Shown: positions 46,192 to 54,829 of the stretch, piece after piece
Position numbering within the stretch: position 1 is the stretch's first letter
Layout of the letters: every line of letters begins with the position of its first letter
Assembly: GCF_030506305.1 (NCBI RefSeq)
Contig: NZ_CP119421.1
Location: 2,147,501 to 2,211,500 of the forward strand
Direction: 5' to 3'
Length of the DNA: 64,000 bases
From: Porifericola rhodea
Lineage (GTDB): Bacteria > Bacteroidota > Bacteroidia > Cytophagales > Cyclobacteriaceae
Translations under genes and position numbers: made by a program
Notes under the pieces: model-generated
Told to the model about the DNA's origin: nothing
Databases searched by the model: none
What the model saw: the letters and a program-made list of their open reading frames with translations, nothing else

Positions 46192-46458
46192 ATGAAAAAA
46201 ACACGATTTACCGAGACTCAGATCATTGCGGCGATCAATCGCCAGGAAGCAGGTGCCAAAGTATCGGATATTAGCCGAGAAATGGGTATCAGTGAGGCTA
46301 CATTCTACAATTGGAAAGCTAAGTACGGTGGTATGGATGCTAGCCAGTTGAGAAAATTGAAGGAATTGGAGGCTGAGAACAGCAGGCTTAAAAGAATGTA
46401 TGCCGATCTAAGCCTGATCCATGAAGCCTTGAAGGATGCAGTAGAAAAAAAGCTGTAA
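46192..46458 (+). CDS. IS3-family transposase OrfA (helix-turn-helix)
   Basis: 88 residues from ATG 46192 (MKKTRFTETQ), matching IS407-type OrfA; longer readings from 46108 lie over the inverted repeat. Helix-turn-helix KVSDISREMGISEATFYNWKAKYGG, then a leucine-zipper-like coiled coil (LRKLKELEAENSRLKRMYADLSLI). The end GTAGAAAAAAAGCTG contains a slippery A7G at which a -1 shift enters the OrfB frame, reading KKAVRPERRREMVRH. Intact as a gene, but OrfB is broken. Confidence 0.88.
   Translation: MKKTRFTETQIIAAINRQEAGAKVSDISREMGISEATFYNWKAKYGGMDASQLRKLKELEAENSRLKRMYADLSLIHEALKDAVEKKL
46445..46452 (+). promoter_or_regulatory. A7G slippery site for programmed -1 frameshifting
   Basis: AAAAAAAG six bases before the orfA stop. 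The -1 frame is open from here into orfB, as expected for production of the IS3 OrfAB fusion transposase. Confidence 0.65.
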
Positions 46459-46478
46459 GGCCTGAGCGAAGAAGGGAG

Positions 46479-47290
46479 ATGGTTAGACATATGATACATC
46501 ACTATCATGTCAGCCAACGACAGGCCTGTCAAGTTGTATCGCTCCCTCGCAGTAGTTTCGCTTATCAAGCAAAAGAAAAAAATGATGACGAAATTATTGA
46601 GCAGCTTTCTATTCTTACTAAGAAACATCCTTCTATTGGTTTTTGGAAGTGCTACTATCGGCTTCGGAAACAGGCGTTCCTCTGGAACCATAAGCGAGTA
46701 TACCGAATCTATAAGCAAATGAAATTGAACATTCGTCGGAGAGCCAAAAAGCGGCTACCTGCTAGAGTAAAGCAACCGCTATATCAGCCTGCCGCTATCA
46801 ATGAAATGTGGTCGCTGGACTACCTGAGCGATACGCTCTGGGATGGCCGTAAATTTCGAGTGCTCAACATTATGGATGATTGTAGTAGGGAGGTGTTAGC
46901 TACGGAGGTGGATACCTCACTTCCAGCCCAGCGGTTAGTTCGCGTGCTCGAGCAACTACGAAAAACTCGAGGCCTGCCACAAGCACTTCGAGTAGATAAT
47001 GGGCGCCATGCAATGGTCCGGAATTTATTAGCCAAAGAGTAGCCGACTGGTGCGAACGATGGCAAATAACACTAATGTTCATTCAACCTGGGAAACCTAC
47101 CCAAAATGGATATGTAGAACGGCTCAACGGCAGTCTAAGAAAAGAACTTTTAGATGTTTACATCTTTCGCTCGCTTGATGAGGTCAGAAAGATGATAGAG
47201 GAATGGAGAACGGATTTTAATCATGAACGACCTCATCAGTCGCTTAACCATCAAACTCCTGTAGAATATGCCTTAGCGAATACAGGATAA
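46479..47290 (+). pseudogene. IS3-family transposase OrfB, broken by a 14-base insertion
   Basis: HTH_21 region (SIGFWKCYYRLRKQAFLWNHKRVYRIYK) and rve/DDE integrase core. The first Asp is in MWSLDYLSDTL and the second in LRVDNG. The third catalytic residue, Glu, is in NGYVERLNGSLRKELLD. Just after the second Asp codon the sequence reads AATGG-GCGCCATGC-AATGG where AATGGTCCGG is expected. This 14-base insertion with an AATGG direct repeat shifts the frame to a stop at 47040-47042. Beyond it the original frame continues PEFISQRVADWCERWQ to the natural end at 47290. Confidence 0.88.
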
Positions 47291-47292
47291 AA

Positions 47293-47332
47293 ACTCTACT
47301 TTTAGGTGGACCACTTTTACGGGAAGCTTACA
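47293..47332 (-). repeat. Right terminal inverted repeat of the IS3-family element
   Basis: Complement begins TGTAAGCTTCCCGT and continues AAAAGTGGTCCA to AAAAGTAGAGT; partner of 46091-46129. Confidence 0.75.
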
Positions 47333-47972
47333 CTATGGCTAAGCTATTTAATGCAGTTCTTAGAGTTTCAGCTACACACACCAAGCGGTTTACTGCAAAC
47401 TCATAAGTAGAATCGGTTCGTTCTCGTCCTTGGGCTTTTACCCATTTTTGCTCCCGACATTTTTCCAGCAAAATATTTAGCTACATTTCTTCAGCGCCAC
47501 CCTTTACCAACCTGCTCCGGAATTCACTTAATACACTGCTGGGCGGCATCCTGCTATCAAAGCCTGCATCAGTGAGTTCCAGGCTTAAGGCATATTTCCA
47601 ACCGTCGTGGAACGATCGATGCGACTCCTTACAGAATCAGTGGCTTGCCGCTCCGATAGGCCTTGTATTGCATTAAGGTAACTAAAGCTAAGCGCCAGGG
47701 GTATTCTGCAGGTTGACCTTGTCTGGGAAACAGATCTGTGAAACAAATATCCTCATATATTGCTCCCAACTCATCTTTAAGGTGCATGTATATATTACCC
47801 TGTAGAAATACAGCACGACCTACACGGGGTGTCTCATTGGGTATTTCAGGAATCGTGTGTGGGTGTAGTGACATAGTATTGCTATTAAGGATGAAAGAAG
47901 GATAAAACTTCATTCTTAATAAACCAACAGGCTCATAAAGTGTATTAATCATCTAAAATTAATATTTCCCCT

Positions 47973-47989
47973 ATTCGCCAGCAGTATCA
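47973..47989 (-). repeat. Right terminal inverted repeat of the IS1182-family element
   Basis: ATTCGCCAGCAGTATCA, the exact complement of the left repeat at 44916-44932, followed by the AAAG duplication at 47990-47993. Confidence 0.85.
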
Positions 47990-47993
47990 AAAG

Positions 47994-48367
47994 TGAAGAA
48001 GAACCCTATTTCGCCCGTTTTGTCCACATATCAAAAGTACTGAATAAGTAGCCTATGATAATAGACTTACGTTAGACTTCTCCGAATCAAGAAAAACTAT
48101 CTATAATCAGTATAGTGAGAAGTCTGCCACCGCGGGTATTCAATGGAAGCTTTCGGACCGCCATGCAATAGAGGAGTATTTGAATGCCAATTGGTTTTAT
48201 CCATGAAAGACAAAGGCCTTAGCGAAAAATAAAAGGTTGGCGGCAGGAATATAACCAGTACAGATCGCATAGCTCTATTAGATAGAAAACACCCTAAGAA
48301 GTACATTACAAAGAAGAATCTAATGGATAATTTTCCGCTTTATAGCGGTCCGTAATTTAGTGAAGGG
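47994..48367. other. Gene-free flank between the IS scar and the glycosyltransferase genes
   Basis: 374 bases. The first 58 continue a short frame from the left side of the IS1182 insertion (EEEPYFARFVHISKVLNK, stop at 48049-48051). The rest has no recognised gene; a minus-strand frame at 48097-48306 shows no family features. Confidence 0.5.
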
Positions 48368-49405
48368 TCAGCGGGAATATGTGTTCTTACAAGTATTTTT
48401 CAAAACTTGTATCTGAACTTTCATACCGTCAAGTAATTTAGCATAATTAGAAAAATTAAAGGATTTAATAATTCCCCATCTTCTAACGAGCCGGATATGA
48501 TATAAATTCTTCTTAGTATTATTAAATGTATTGAGTTTGCGGATTAGTATTATAGGTATAGATAATAGGTTATATGAAAAGTAAAACAATAAGTATAAAT
48601 TTCTGTTTTTTTCAATAAAATTAGCTTTCCTATAAAAATAATCATAAGAGGTAAGGGTAAATCTGGCTTTAGAAAATCCGGTCGCCAATTTCTGCACATA
48701 AGACCAGTTTAATCTTTCTTGAGGCATATAATGATATAGATACAAAGCAGGGTTGTAATAGAGCTTATACCCTAAAATTTTGATTAAAAAGCAGAGCTCT
48801 GCATCTCCTCCAGAGCTTAAATCTTGTCCTGTGCGGTCAGATAATAATGACCGGAAGTTACTTTTTTTAATACACTCCATTATTGATTTTCTCACTGTAA
48901 GCCCTGCTCCCCATAATTCATACTTTGTCTCAGGTATTACTCCTTTCTCTGCTGCTTGCTCTCCTACCGCGTATAGATTCTGAAAGGTATCAAACCAATC
49001 TGGTGGATCTGCGTCAAAAGCAGCAATGTTTTTGCTTCCACAAGCGCCTCTTGTGGGGTCAGCATTCATGGTTTCAAATACATCTTCTACCCAGTTTTTA
49101 CATATCCAGTTATCATCATCAATAAAACTTATATATTCATAACGGGCAGCATGAATACCTGCGTTACGAGCATTACTAAGGCCTGGAGAAGCTTCATGAA
49201 TAATATTGATTTCTTTATTATCACAGTGTTTTTTCCAAATTTCCTCTGCTACTTTTTGTGTGTTGTCGGAAGAAGCATTATCTACGAGTATAACTTCCCA
49301 CGCTATATCTTTTTTAACTTCTTGTTGTGCTATGTGCTCTAATGTTTTAGGCAAACGAGAGGCACTATTATAACAGCAAACAACAATACTTACACCTGAT
49401 GACAT
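48368..49405 (-). CDS. Glycosyltransferase, GT2 type
   Basis: 345 residues, GT-A fold. VSIVVCCYNSASRLPKTLEHIAQQ and VILVDNASSDNTQKV are the nucleotide-binding start, SFIDDDNWICKNWVEDV holds the metal-binding Asp triad, and YELWGAGLTVRKSIM a later motif. A hydrophobic stretch near residue 280 (LLFYFSYNLLSIPIILI) may attach it to the membrane. It follows the upstream GT4 gene by 4 bases. Confidence 0.92.
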   Translation of the reverse strand: MSSGVSIVVCCYNSASRLPKTLEHIAQQEVKKDIAWEVILVDNASSDNTQKVAEEIWKKHCDNKEINIIHEASPGLSNARNAGIHAARYEYISFIDDDNWICKNWVEDVFETMNADPTRGACGSKNIAAFDADPPDWFDTFQNLYAVGEQAAEKGVIPETKYELWGAGLTVRKSIMECIKKSNFRSLLSDRTGQDLSSGGDAELCFLIKILGYKLYYNPALYLYHYMPQERLNWSYVQKLATGFSKARFTLTSYDYFYRKANFIEKNRNLYLLFYFSYNLLSIPIILIRKLNTFNNTKKNLYHIRLVRRWGIIKSFNFSNYAKLLDGMKVQIQVLKNTCKNTYSR

Positions 49406-49409
49406 GAGT

Positions 49410-50552
49410 TTAGTTTTGTGTAATGTAATCTAATAATTGGCTGCCTGGGTTAGGATGTATTTTTTTAATTGCTAGCTGATAAGCATTGTTGCCCATTAAT
49501 TGCCAGTTCTCTCTTTGATCCCAGGCTTTGTCCAAAGCCTCTTCGAAATATTTAGGTGAAGGAGAAGCTGCCAAAAAACCTGTTTCTCCTTCTTTAACAA
49601 ACTCTGAGTTTCCTCCAACATCAGTAGCTACAGCAGAACGACCGCATAGCATTGCTTCCATCAGCGCACAGGGAGTTCCTTCTGCGATGGATGGCATCAC
49701 CATGATATGGTTCTCTGCCCAGATATCCCGGATGCTATTTACATGCCCTTTAAATGATACTTTCTGTTGTATGGAAAAGAACTTTGCAAGTTCTTCTAAA
49801 TACTTTTTGTCATCTCCTTTACCATAAAGGTTTAGTCTCCAGTTTCTTTGATACCACTTTTCGTTTCCTAATATTTGAAATAGAATATCTTGTCCCTTAA
49901 AATTACAGTCAAGCCGAGATACACAGGCTAAATGATAAGTTTGGTCCGTTTTAGGGTAATCCACAGGCTTATCCTTGGAAACGTTAAGAGGAGCAAATAT
50001 GACATTAGAGTTTTTTAATGATAAAGCTAGCTGTCGTTTACTTACTTCACGGTTTCTATCAGATACGAAGCATACCCCCTTTGCTCTAGAAAAAATTTTT
50101 CTCGCTTCTTGAAAGCTTTTGTAGGGCAAAGTATAGTGTTCTTGATTAAACTGTGGAACTATATAATAGGGAATATCACTATGCTGCACCGCTTTATATA
50201 CTGCCTTTTCCTGTACTATATCATAATTACCTCCTTGACTAATACAGATTACATCAGGCTGGAACTTGTTAAGAGCTTTTTTAAAAGAAGAAAAATTTAA
50301 ATATTCTTTCTGTACTTTGTTAAGAGCTTTAGAAATGATGGCAGAATCCAGATCATACCTTTTTCTAAAATGAATAATTGCACCTGAGTCCTGAAGTTTT
50401 TGTAAAAGAGGGTGACGTTGCTTCCAGGTATATACGGAAATAAACACTGTGTAACCTTGTTGAAGCGCTTCTAAAGCTGATTTTGCCCAAAAGTTTTCGC
50501 TTCCTCCCCACGAAAAACCGGCCATAGTAGATACAAACGCGATCCTTTTCAT
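49410..50552 (-). CDS. Glycosyltransferase, GT4 type
   Basis: 380 residues, GT-B fold. The N-terminal MKRIAFVSTMAGFSWGGSENFWAKSALE with the glycine-rich loop and the C-terminal HLACVSRLDCNFKGQDILFQILG, LYGKGDDKKYLEELA and PSIAEGTPCALMEAMLCGRSAVATDVGGN identify the family. First gene of a two-gene unit with the GT2 after it; upstream lies only decayed DNA, so the promoter should be just before it. Confidence 0.92.
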   Translation of the reverse strand: MKRIAFVSTMAGFSWGGSENFWAKSALEALQQGYTVFISVYTWKQRHPLLQKLQDSGAIIHFRKRYDLDSAIISKALNKVQKEYLNFSSFKKALNKFQPDVICISQGGNYDIVQEKAVYKAVQHSDIPYYIVPQFNQEHYTLPYKSFQEARKIFSRAKGVCFVSDRNREVSKRQLALSLKNSNVIFAPLNVSKDKPVDYPKTDQTYHLACVSRLDCNFKGQDILFQILGNEKWYQRNWRLNLYGKGDDKKYLEELAKFFSIQQKVSFKGHVNSIRDIWAENHIMVMPSIAEGTPCALMEAMLCGRSAVATDVGGNSEFVKEGETGFLAASPSPKYFEEALDKAWDQRENWQLMGNNAYQLAIKKIHPNPGSQLLDYITQN

Positions 50553-51264
50553 TATAAAAATAAGTTCTTATAAGAATTATAACTTCTTAGCTGAAAATAG
50601 CTGCCCCTCAAAAATTTTATCAAATATAGCTTGTCATTTAGTAAAGAATCTAATTTTAGTCTGGCTTTACCTGGAGACAATGGCAATAACTTGTAATGAG
50701 TGATTTGTGGAATTTGAAGTGATGTTTCATTGTTGCCACGAATCACTTACATCATAAATATGCGATCTTTTTATTTTGCAAAAATGGGAGTTGATTTAAT
50801 AAATTAAAACTTATATCAAAATTAGTTCTATGCAGTGAGCTACGATTAGCTATCATAATATTTGCCTCATTATCAAAGAAATTTGCCATTAAAAAGATAA
50901 AAGTATCTGAAGTTAAACTTTATAATCTATTGACATAATATCTATATGTCAATCATCTTGTATCAGATATATAGATTGTCCATTTAACAAGTCGGAAAAG
51001 CCTTTGTTCCTGTAGACAGTATAAGCTCCACGTTTGGTAAACTACATCTAATTTACCTCTTTCAGGGAGGTAGCAAAGGTATGAATGCGTAACCGAATGC
51101 TTCTAATTGTCTAGTACACTTTTTTAGCACATATTAGTTAATTTGAAGTTCCTTAATATGTAAGACATTTTAAGCTGCCTGCTTTCCATAAAAAAAGCTT
51201 ATATACTTCTATGCTATCATCAGGTATATACTCGTGCCTGCTACTATATTTATACTATAAGTCC
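50553..51264. other. Gene-free A+T-rich region
   Basis: No gene recognised in 712 bases. Short open frames (for example minus 50552-50746) have no family features. Upstream regulatory DNA for the GT4 gene at 50552 must lie here. Confidence 0.5.
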
Positions 51265-51653
51265 CTAATTGTTAGGAGAGGCTTTGCGTTTAGGTTTCTC
51301 TTTATTTATATAATGAAAAAGCATTTCCTCTTCTTCACAATTTAGAGTAGAGGCTAATGCATCACCAACACTTTTTACTATACCATGTAGAAAACTACTC
51401 AAATGAAATGTTGCAGAAGATCGTGTTTTTTTTAGGTTACCGCACTTCAAAATTGCTAAATCTATATTCAACGAGAATACTAGTACAATATAAGTGATTC
51501 TGGATAACTTTTTTCATAGTATTGGACATCGTGAGGATACTCAACACAAAGTAAATAATGCTCTGCTTCTAACTACTCCACTAATTGTAGCTTGATATTT
51601 CTGAAGTACTTGGACCATAGCCTTGCGATATATGCAGGCCTATCACTGCTCAT
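51265..51653 (-). pseudogene. Decayed small gene of unknown family
   Basis: Coding-like reading on the minus strand: MSSDRPAYIARLWSKYFRNI, KLQLVE, an in-frame TAG, then LEAEHYLLCVEYPHDVQYY and EKSYPESLILY. A one-frame shift near 51475 continues as VLVFSLNIDLAILKCGNLKK, FLHGIVKSVGDALASTLNCE and KPKRKASPNN. It has a coherent amino-acid composition over about 129 codons with one stop and one shift. I do not recognise the family, and it may be chance. Confidence 0.35.
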
Positions 51654-52923
51654 ATAGGTTATGCTCTTCTTGTTTCAATTGACGCTTACATAGTATTACA
51701 CTAGTGTCAGCATACTGCTTTCGCTTGCTAGTATGATATATTTTTATGCAGCTAATTTTAGATAACGCTACCCATTAAACGCTTTTCTTATATGAGTATA
51801 CCACAATATACGCATTGTAAGTTGGCGGTTATTGCAAGAAGAAAATTGTCGCGGGAAGAATACATTTATAGGTACAAAATAGCTTTGGTGCTTAGTGAGA
51901 ACGATTTACCTATAGGGTTAGCCTTTTACCAAGTGCTTATAGTAACCATTTTGCCTTAGTTCGCTTAGGTTTTGACCGTTTTTACGGTAGTATTGTTTGG
52001 CAAGATGCTGGATTTGCTAATTATGTATGGTCGGCGTTCCGGTAGTAAAATTTTTACAAACAAGAAAAGCAAACATTGAGTTTGCTCCGCAGCATAAAAA
52101 AAACTCTCAATGAGGGGGGGTGGATACTATTGCTAAAAAATACAACCGAAAAAAACTAGAAAATACCTTCAGTGAAATGAGGGCTAATTTGCTAAGCAAA
52201 TACATGCAGTAACGTTAGAAAGCTGTCAGTATAACATCTATTTAACAATCATGGAATATAGCTCAGTCAAATATATTCAATTTTAAGTAGCAACTTAGAT
52301 TAATTAGTTCAAGAATTGATAAAAGAGTTTATTACATGTCTATAACGGTATCAATTACTTCTTTGGCTTAGGAGAAGTTTTTAAATTAGTTAGAATATAT
52401 ATGGTAATATAATAACCTATACGAGATATCATGTAACCTTTTCAATAAGGTTTATGGGCTTTACAGATGTATTTGACAGTAAGGAAGTGTATCATACTTA
52501 AAATGACCTGAATCTCAATGTCGGAAGTATAAATAATAAGCCCAATACAGAAATAGAAAAGTAGTTATAGACCTCTTGTATGATATCGAGCTTGAAAATA
52601 TCTGAAAATTATTTATACGAATCAGCTTATTTATAGACTTTTGCAAATTATAGATATTGTCACCTACTTACTTTAGTAAGTATCAATTTTGCTAAAAATT
52701 ACGGTATTTAGTCTACGGTTTTCTTTTTATTTCACTATGGCCATTGCTTTCACTTTTTGCTTGTAGAAATTTTAATAGGTGGTAAATAGAAAGCCTAAGA
52801 AGGAATATCGATCACATTTTAAATTAAGAGCTAAGATTTCTGTAGGAACAACTTTTTACAGTAATTTTGAGAGGAGGTTTTTTTGTGAACAAGTCTGCAT
52901 AAACATATTTATTTCATACTTAA
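51654..52923. other. Decayed region upstream of the sulfotransferase gene
   Basis: 1,270 bases without an intact gene; holds the transposase-like remnant listed at 51790-52260. The 660 bases before the sulfotransferase show nothing beyond A/T-rich DNA and its presumed promoter. Confidence 0.5.
51790..52260 (+). pseudogene. Possible DDE transposase remnant (IS982-like?)
   Basis: Frames on the plus strand give LSENDLPIGLAFYQVLIV, then WQDAGFANYVW, VVKFLQTRKANIEFAPQH and KKYNRKKLENTFSEMRANLL with an adjacent-frame KQIHAVTLESCQYNIYL. The RKKxExxFSxxxxxxxKxIHAVT layout resembles the end of IS982-type transposases. Many stops and shifts. Weak evidence; the family is uncertain and I found no inverted repeats. 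Confidence 0.3.
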
Positions 52924-53760
52924 ATGATATCAACCATAAAAGAGAATCTTTTTTTGCTGCCTAAGTTTTGGATTGAGTATCGGCTTAATAAAGGCAAAGT
53001 TAAGAGTTTCAGGCACGGTAATGTTGCCATGTTCCATTTTGGCAGATGTGGGAGTACCATTCTAGCTAATATGCTTAGTCAGCATCCAGATATATATTGG
53101 GACGGAGAAGTATTTGAACAGATGAGGGTAGGGAGCCTAATTGAACTTAAAATTACTAAAGATCCCATAAAGCTGCTTGATATAAAGCTGCATGCAAAAA
53201 AGTGTAAATTTTATGGGTTTGAGACCAAAGCTTTTAAGGAAGAACATTTAAGGAAAGATCTTCTTAATATGAGATTTGAACAATACTTTCAGGAATTGCT
53301 AAAACTTGGTTTCGGGAAGTTCATTTTGTTAAAAAGAAATAACTATTTACGACAAATGTTGTCTCTATATATGGGTTGGAAGGCTAAAGTCTGGCATATA
53401 AAGCAGAATGAGCGTTTTAAGGAGCAGAAGGTAATATTGGATGTAAAGGATACTAAAATAGGTAATACAACAAAGCCAACTTTACTTCATTTGTTTGAAG
53501 ATTTTGATAATTATTATGCAATTATTGAGTCATCAGTGAAAGGCTATGATAATTTGATTTTAAGCTATGAAGATGATGTACTACCAGATCCTATGATTGG
53601 CTATTCAAAAATATGTTCCTTTTTAGGTGCAGGTTCATTTCCCGCAGAGATTAACCTGAAGAAAACAAATACACAAGCACTTTCTGAGGCAATTGAAAAT
53701 TTTGATGAAATTAAGGAAATTTTAATAGGAACTAAATATGAGTGGATGTTAACTGATTGA
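52924..53760 (+). CDS. Sulfotransferase-like protein
   Basis: 278 residues, the only plus-strand gene in this half of the polysaccharide region. VAMFHFGRCGSTILANMLSQHPDIYWDGEVFE contains the 5'-phosphosulfate-binding loop of PAPS-dependent sulfotransferases (FxRxGST), followed by an acceptor-side Glu. The C-terminal LILSYEDDVLPDPMIGYSKICSFLG matches the usual late segment. Transfers sulfate from PAPS; the acceptor is probably the polymer or its precursors, inferred from the neighbours. No signal peptide, so cytoplasmic or membrane-associated. Confidence 0.82.
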   Translation: MISTIKENLFLLPKFWIEYRLNKGKVKSFRHGNVAMFHFGRCGSTILANMLSQHPDIYWDGEVFEQMRVGSLIELKITKDPIKLLDIKLHAKKCKFYGFETKAFKEEHLRKDLLNMRFEQYFQELLKLGFGKFILLKRNNYLRQMLSLYMGWKAKVWHIKQNERFKEQKVILDVKDTKIGNTTKPTLLHLFEDFDNYYAIIESSVKGYDNLILSYEDDVLPDPMIGYSKICSFLGAGSFPAEINLKKTNTQALSEAIENFDEIKEILIGTKYEWMLTD

Positions 53761-53785
53761 TTAGCCTAGCAATTTTCTGTTGTTT

Positions 53786-53823
53786 AAGCTATTGTTTTTA
53801 TCACTAAGACAATAGCTTTTTTT
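53786..53823 (+). terminator. Terminator of the sulfotransferase gene
   Basis: Perfect ten-base stem AAGCTATTGT/ACAATAGCTT followed by T7. The stop codon of the convergent GT2 gene lies in the hairpin loop, so the two genes share this stretch. Confidence 0.85.
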
Positions 53824-54778
53824 GAATATGTCTCTTAAAACGGCTATATATAGACTTATCTATCTTCTGAGCAAATTTTATGAATTTGATAAAAGATACT
53901 GAGACCTTTTGAGAGTTTGAGAATAATCGCATTGAGCGCTCAAAATAAATATCAAAGACTTTATCTAATTCACTATCTGTCGGTTCAACAATTTTCTTGT
54001 CTAACACATAATTAAGAAGGTAATATTCTTCTGCTACCCTATTATAAACCTCCTGGGGACTTTGAAATGCCCTGGTAGATTTTTCATGATGCCGGAAATA
54101 GTTTAGATGATTTGCTGAAAAATATATATTTGAGATTGACAGTATTTTAATCCACATTAACCAATCTCCACAGCGTTTAAATTCTGTATTGGCCATATTG
54201 GCTTGTTCAAATAGTTCTTTTTTAAAGAGTACTGCGCTTGCATTTGGAATAGTATTCTTTTTAAGAAGAAAGTTTCTACATTCATCATGCCCATTACTGT
54301 AAAAATCATGATTCCATCGTTCCGTATCTAGTTCGTCGGTCCAGCTTTGCAAAGATTTACGAAATTTACCATTCTGATCGACACTAATTGATTGGCAGTA
54401 AGCAAGTCCGATTTCTAAGTTAGAATCTTGTAGTTTTGGCAGAAGGGTAGCAAGTAAGGCTTCATCCGCATAGTCATCACTTTCTGCAATCCAGATATAC
54501 TTTCCTGAGGCCAGGCTTACTCCTTTATTCCACTGAGCAAATGGACTTCCACTATTTGTTCTATTGAAATAAACCTTGATTCTGGAGTCCGTTGAAGCAA
54601 GCTGCTGAATGACTTCCTGACTATTATCTTTAGAAGCATCATCAAGGATAATAACTTCAAAGTTTTGAAAAGTTTGATTTAGGATCGTTTCTAAACGTAA
54701 AGGTAAGTACTGAGCATGGTTATAATTGGGAACAATAACTGATACAATGGGAGAAGGGCTTTCATTCATTATGTTCAA
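53804..54778 (-). CDS. Glycosyltransferase, GT2 type
   Basis: 324 residues (MNIMNESPSPIVSV; a second ATG three codons on is equally possible). GT-A motifs VIVPNYNHAQYLPLRLETILNQ, VIILDDASKDNSQ, and WIAESDDYAD as metal-binding site, then KKNTIPNASAVLFKKELF and CGDWLMWIKIL. Strongly similar throughout to the GT2 at 59384-60346, so the two are paralogues. Its end lies inside the terminator of the convergent sulfotransferase. Confidence 0.92.
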   Translation of the reverse strand: MNIMNESPSPIVSVIVPNYNHAQYLPLRLETILNQTFQNFEVIILDDASKDNSQEVIQQLASTDSRIKVYFNRTNSGSPFAQWNKGVSLASGKYIWIAESDDYADEALLATLLPKLQDSNLEIGLAYCQSISVDQNGKFRKSLQSWTDELDTERWNHDFYSNGHDECRNFLLKKNTIPNASAVLFKKELFEQANMANTEFKRCGDWLMWIKILSISNIYFSANHLNYFRHHEKSTRAFQSPQEVYNRVAEEYYLLNYVLDKKIVEPTDSELDKVFDIYFERSMRLFSNSQKVSVSFIKFIKFAQKIDKSIYSRFKRHIQKKLLS

Positions 54779-54829
54779 AGAGAAAATGAATCGTTGAGCT
54801 ATAATTGCAACAAATTCATTTTGTTTAAC

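Larger units (their letters stand above)
46091..47332 (+). mobile_element. IS3-family (IS407-like) insertion sequence nested in the IS1182 transposase
   Basis: 1,242 bases with TG...CA ends. The terminal inverted repeats (left 46091-46129, right 47293-47332) are imperfect, sharing CCCG, AAAGTGG and AAAAGTAGAGT. It encodes OrfA and OrfB with an A7G slippery site between them. OrfB is disrupted by a 14-base insertion, so the copy is inactive. Flanked by CTAT duplications. Family from the OrfA start MKKTRFTETQIIAAINRQE and the DDE domain. Confidence 0.9.
44956..47952 (-). pseudogene. IS1182-family transposase, frameshifted and split
   Basis: Read on the minus strand. The start region (47952 or, by family, 47874 at MSLHPHTIPEIPNET) goes through GRAVFLQGNIYMHLKDELG, FTDLFPRQGQP and EYPWRLALVTLMQYKAY. 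A stop- and frameshift-ridden stretch and RTDSTYEF follow, up to ALNSLAIV at the nested IS3. Beyond it the gene resumes as APDWLERNSQPEWLKRYGRR, IPAINTLRQVWLQQYY and FISSPYDIEACYARK. A frameshift near 45730-45760 precedes GYKVYLTETCEDDQPYLITH, VDTGYLDAKLLL and the frameshifted tail (YVRRAGIEA, then AINFTLINNWLLGIPLKT), which stops at 44956. The gene is dead. Confidence 0.88.
44916..47989 (-). mobile_element. IS1182-family insertion sequence, decayed, split by a nested IS3-family element
   Basis: Bounded by a perfect 17-base inverted repeat, TGATACTGCTGGCGAAT at 44916-44932 and its complement at 47973-47989, flanked by AAAG on both sides. The minus-strand transposase matches the IS1182 family but is frameshifted at several points. 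A nested IS3-family element (46091-47332) interrupts it. Without the nested element and its 4-base duplication the IS1182 unit is about 1.83 kb, normal for the family. It is no longer active. Confidence 0.88.

Noticed and set aside
46091-47332. A 5-base duplication ACTAT for the IS3 element
   Set aside because: ACTAT occurs on both sides, but taking 4 bases (CTAT) gives the TG...CA ends normal for IS3 elements, so the extra A is best read as the last base of the element.
48097-48306. 69-codon minus-strand open frame beside the IS scar
   Set aside because: No recognisable protein features; hydrophobic start is low-complexity and the region is debris.
50552-50746. 64-codon minus-strand open frame upstream of the GT4 gene
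   Set aside because: No signal, motif or family pattern, and it abuts the true GT4 start; probably chance.
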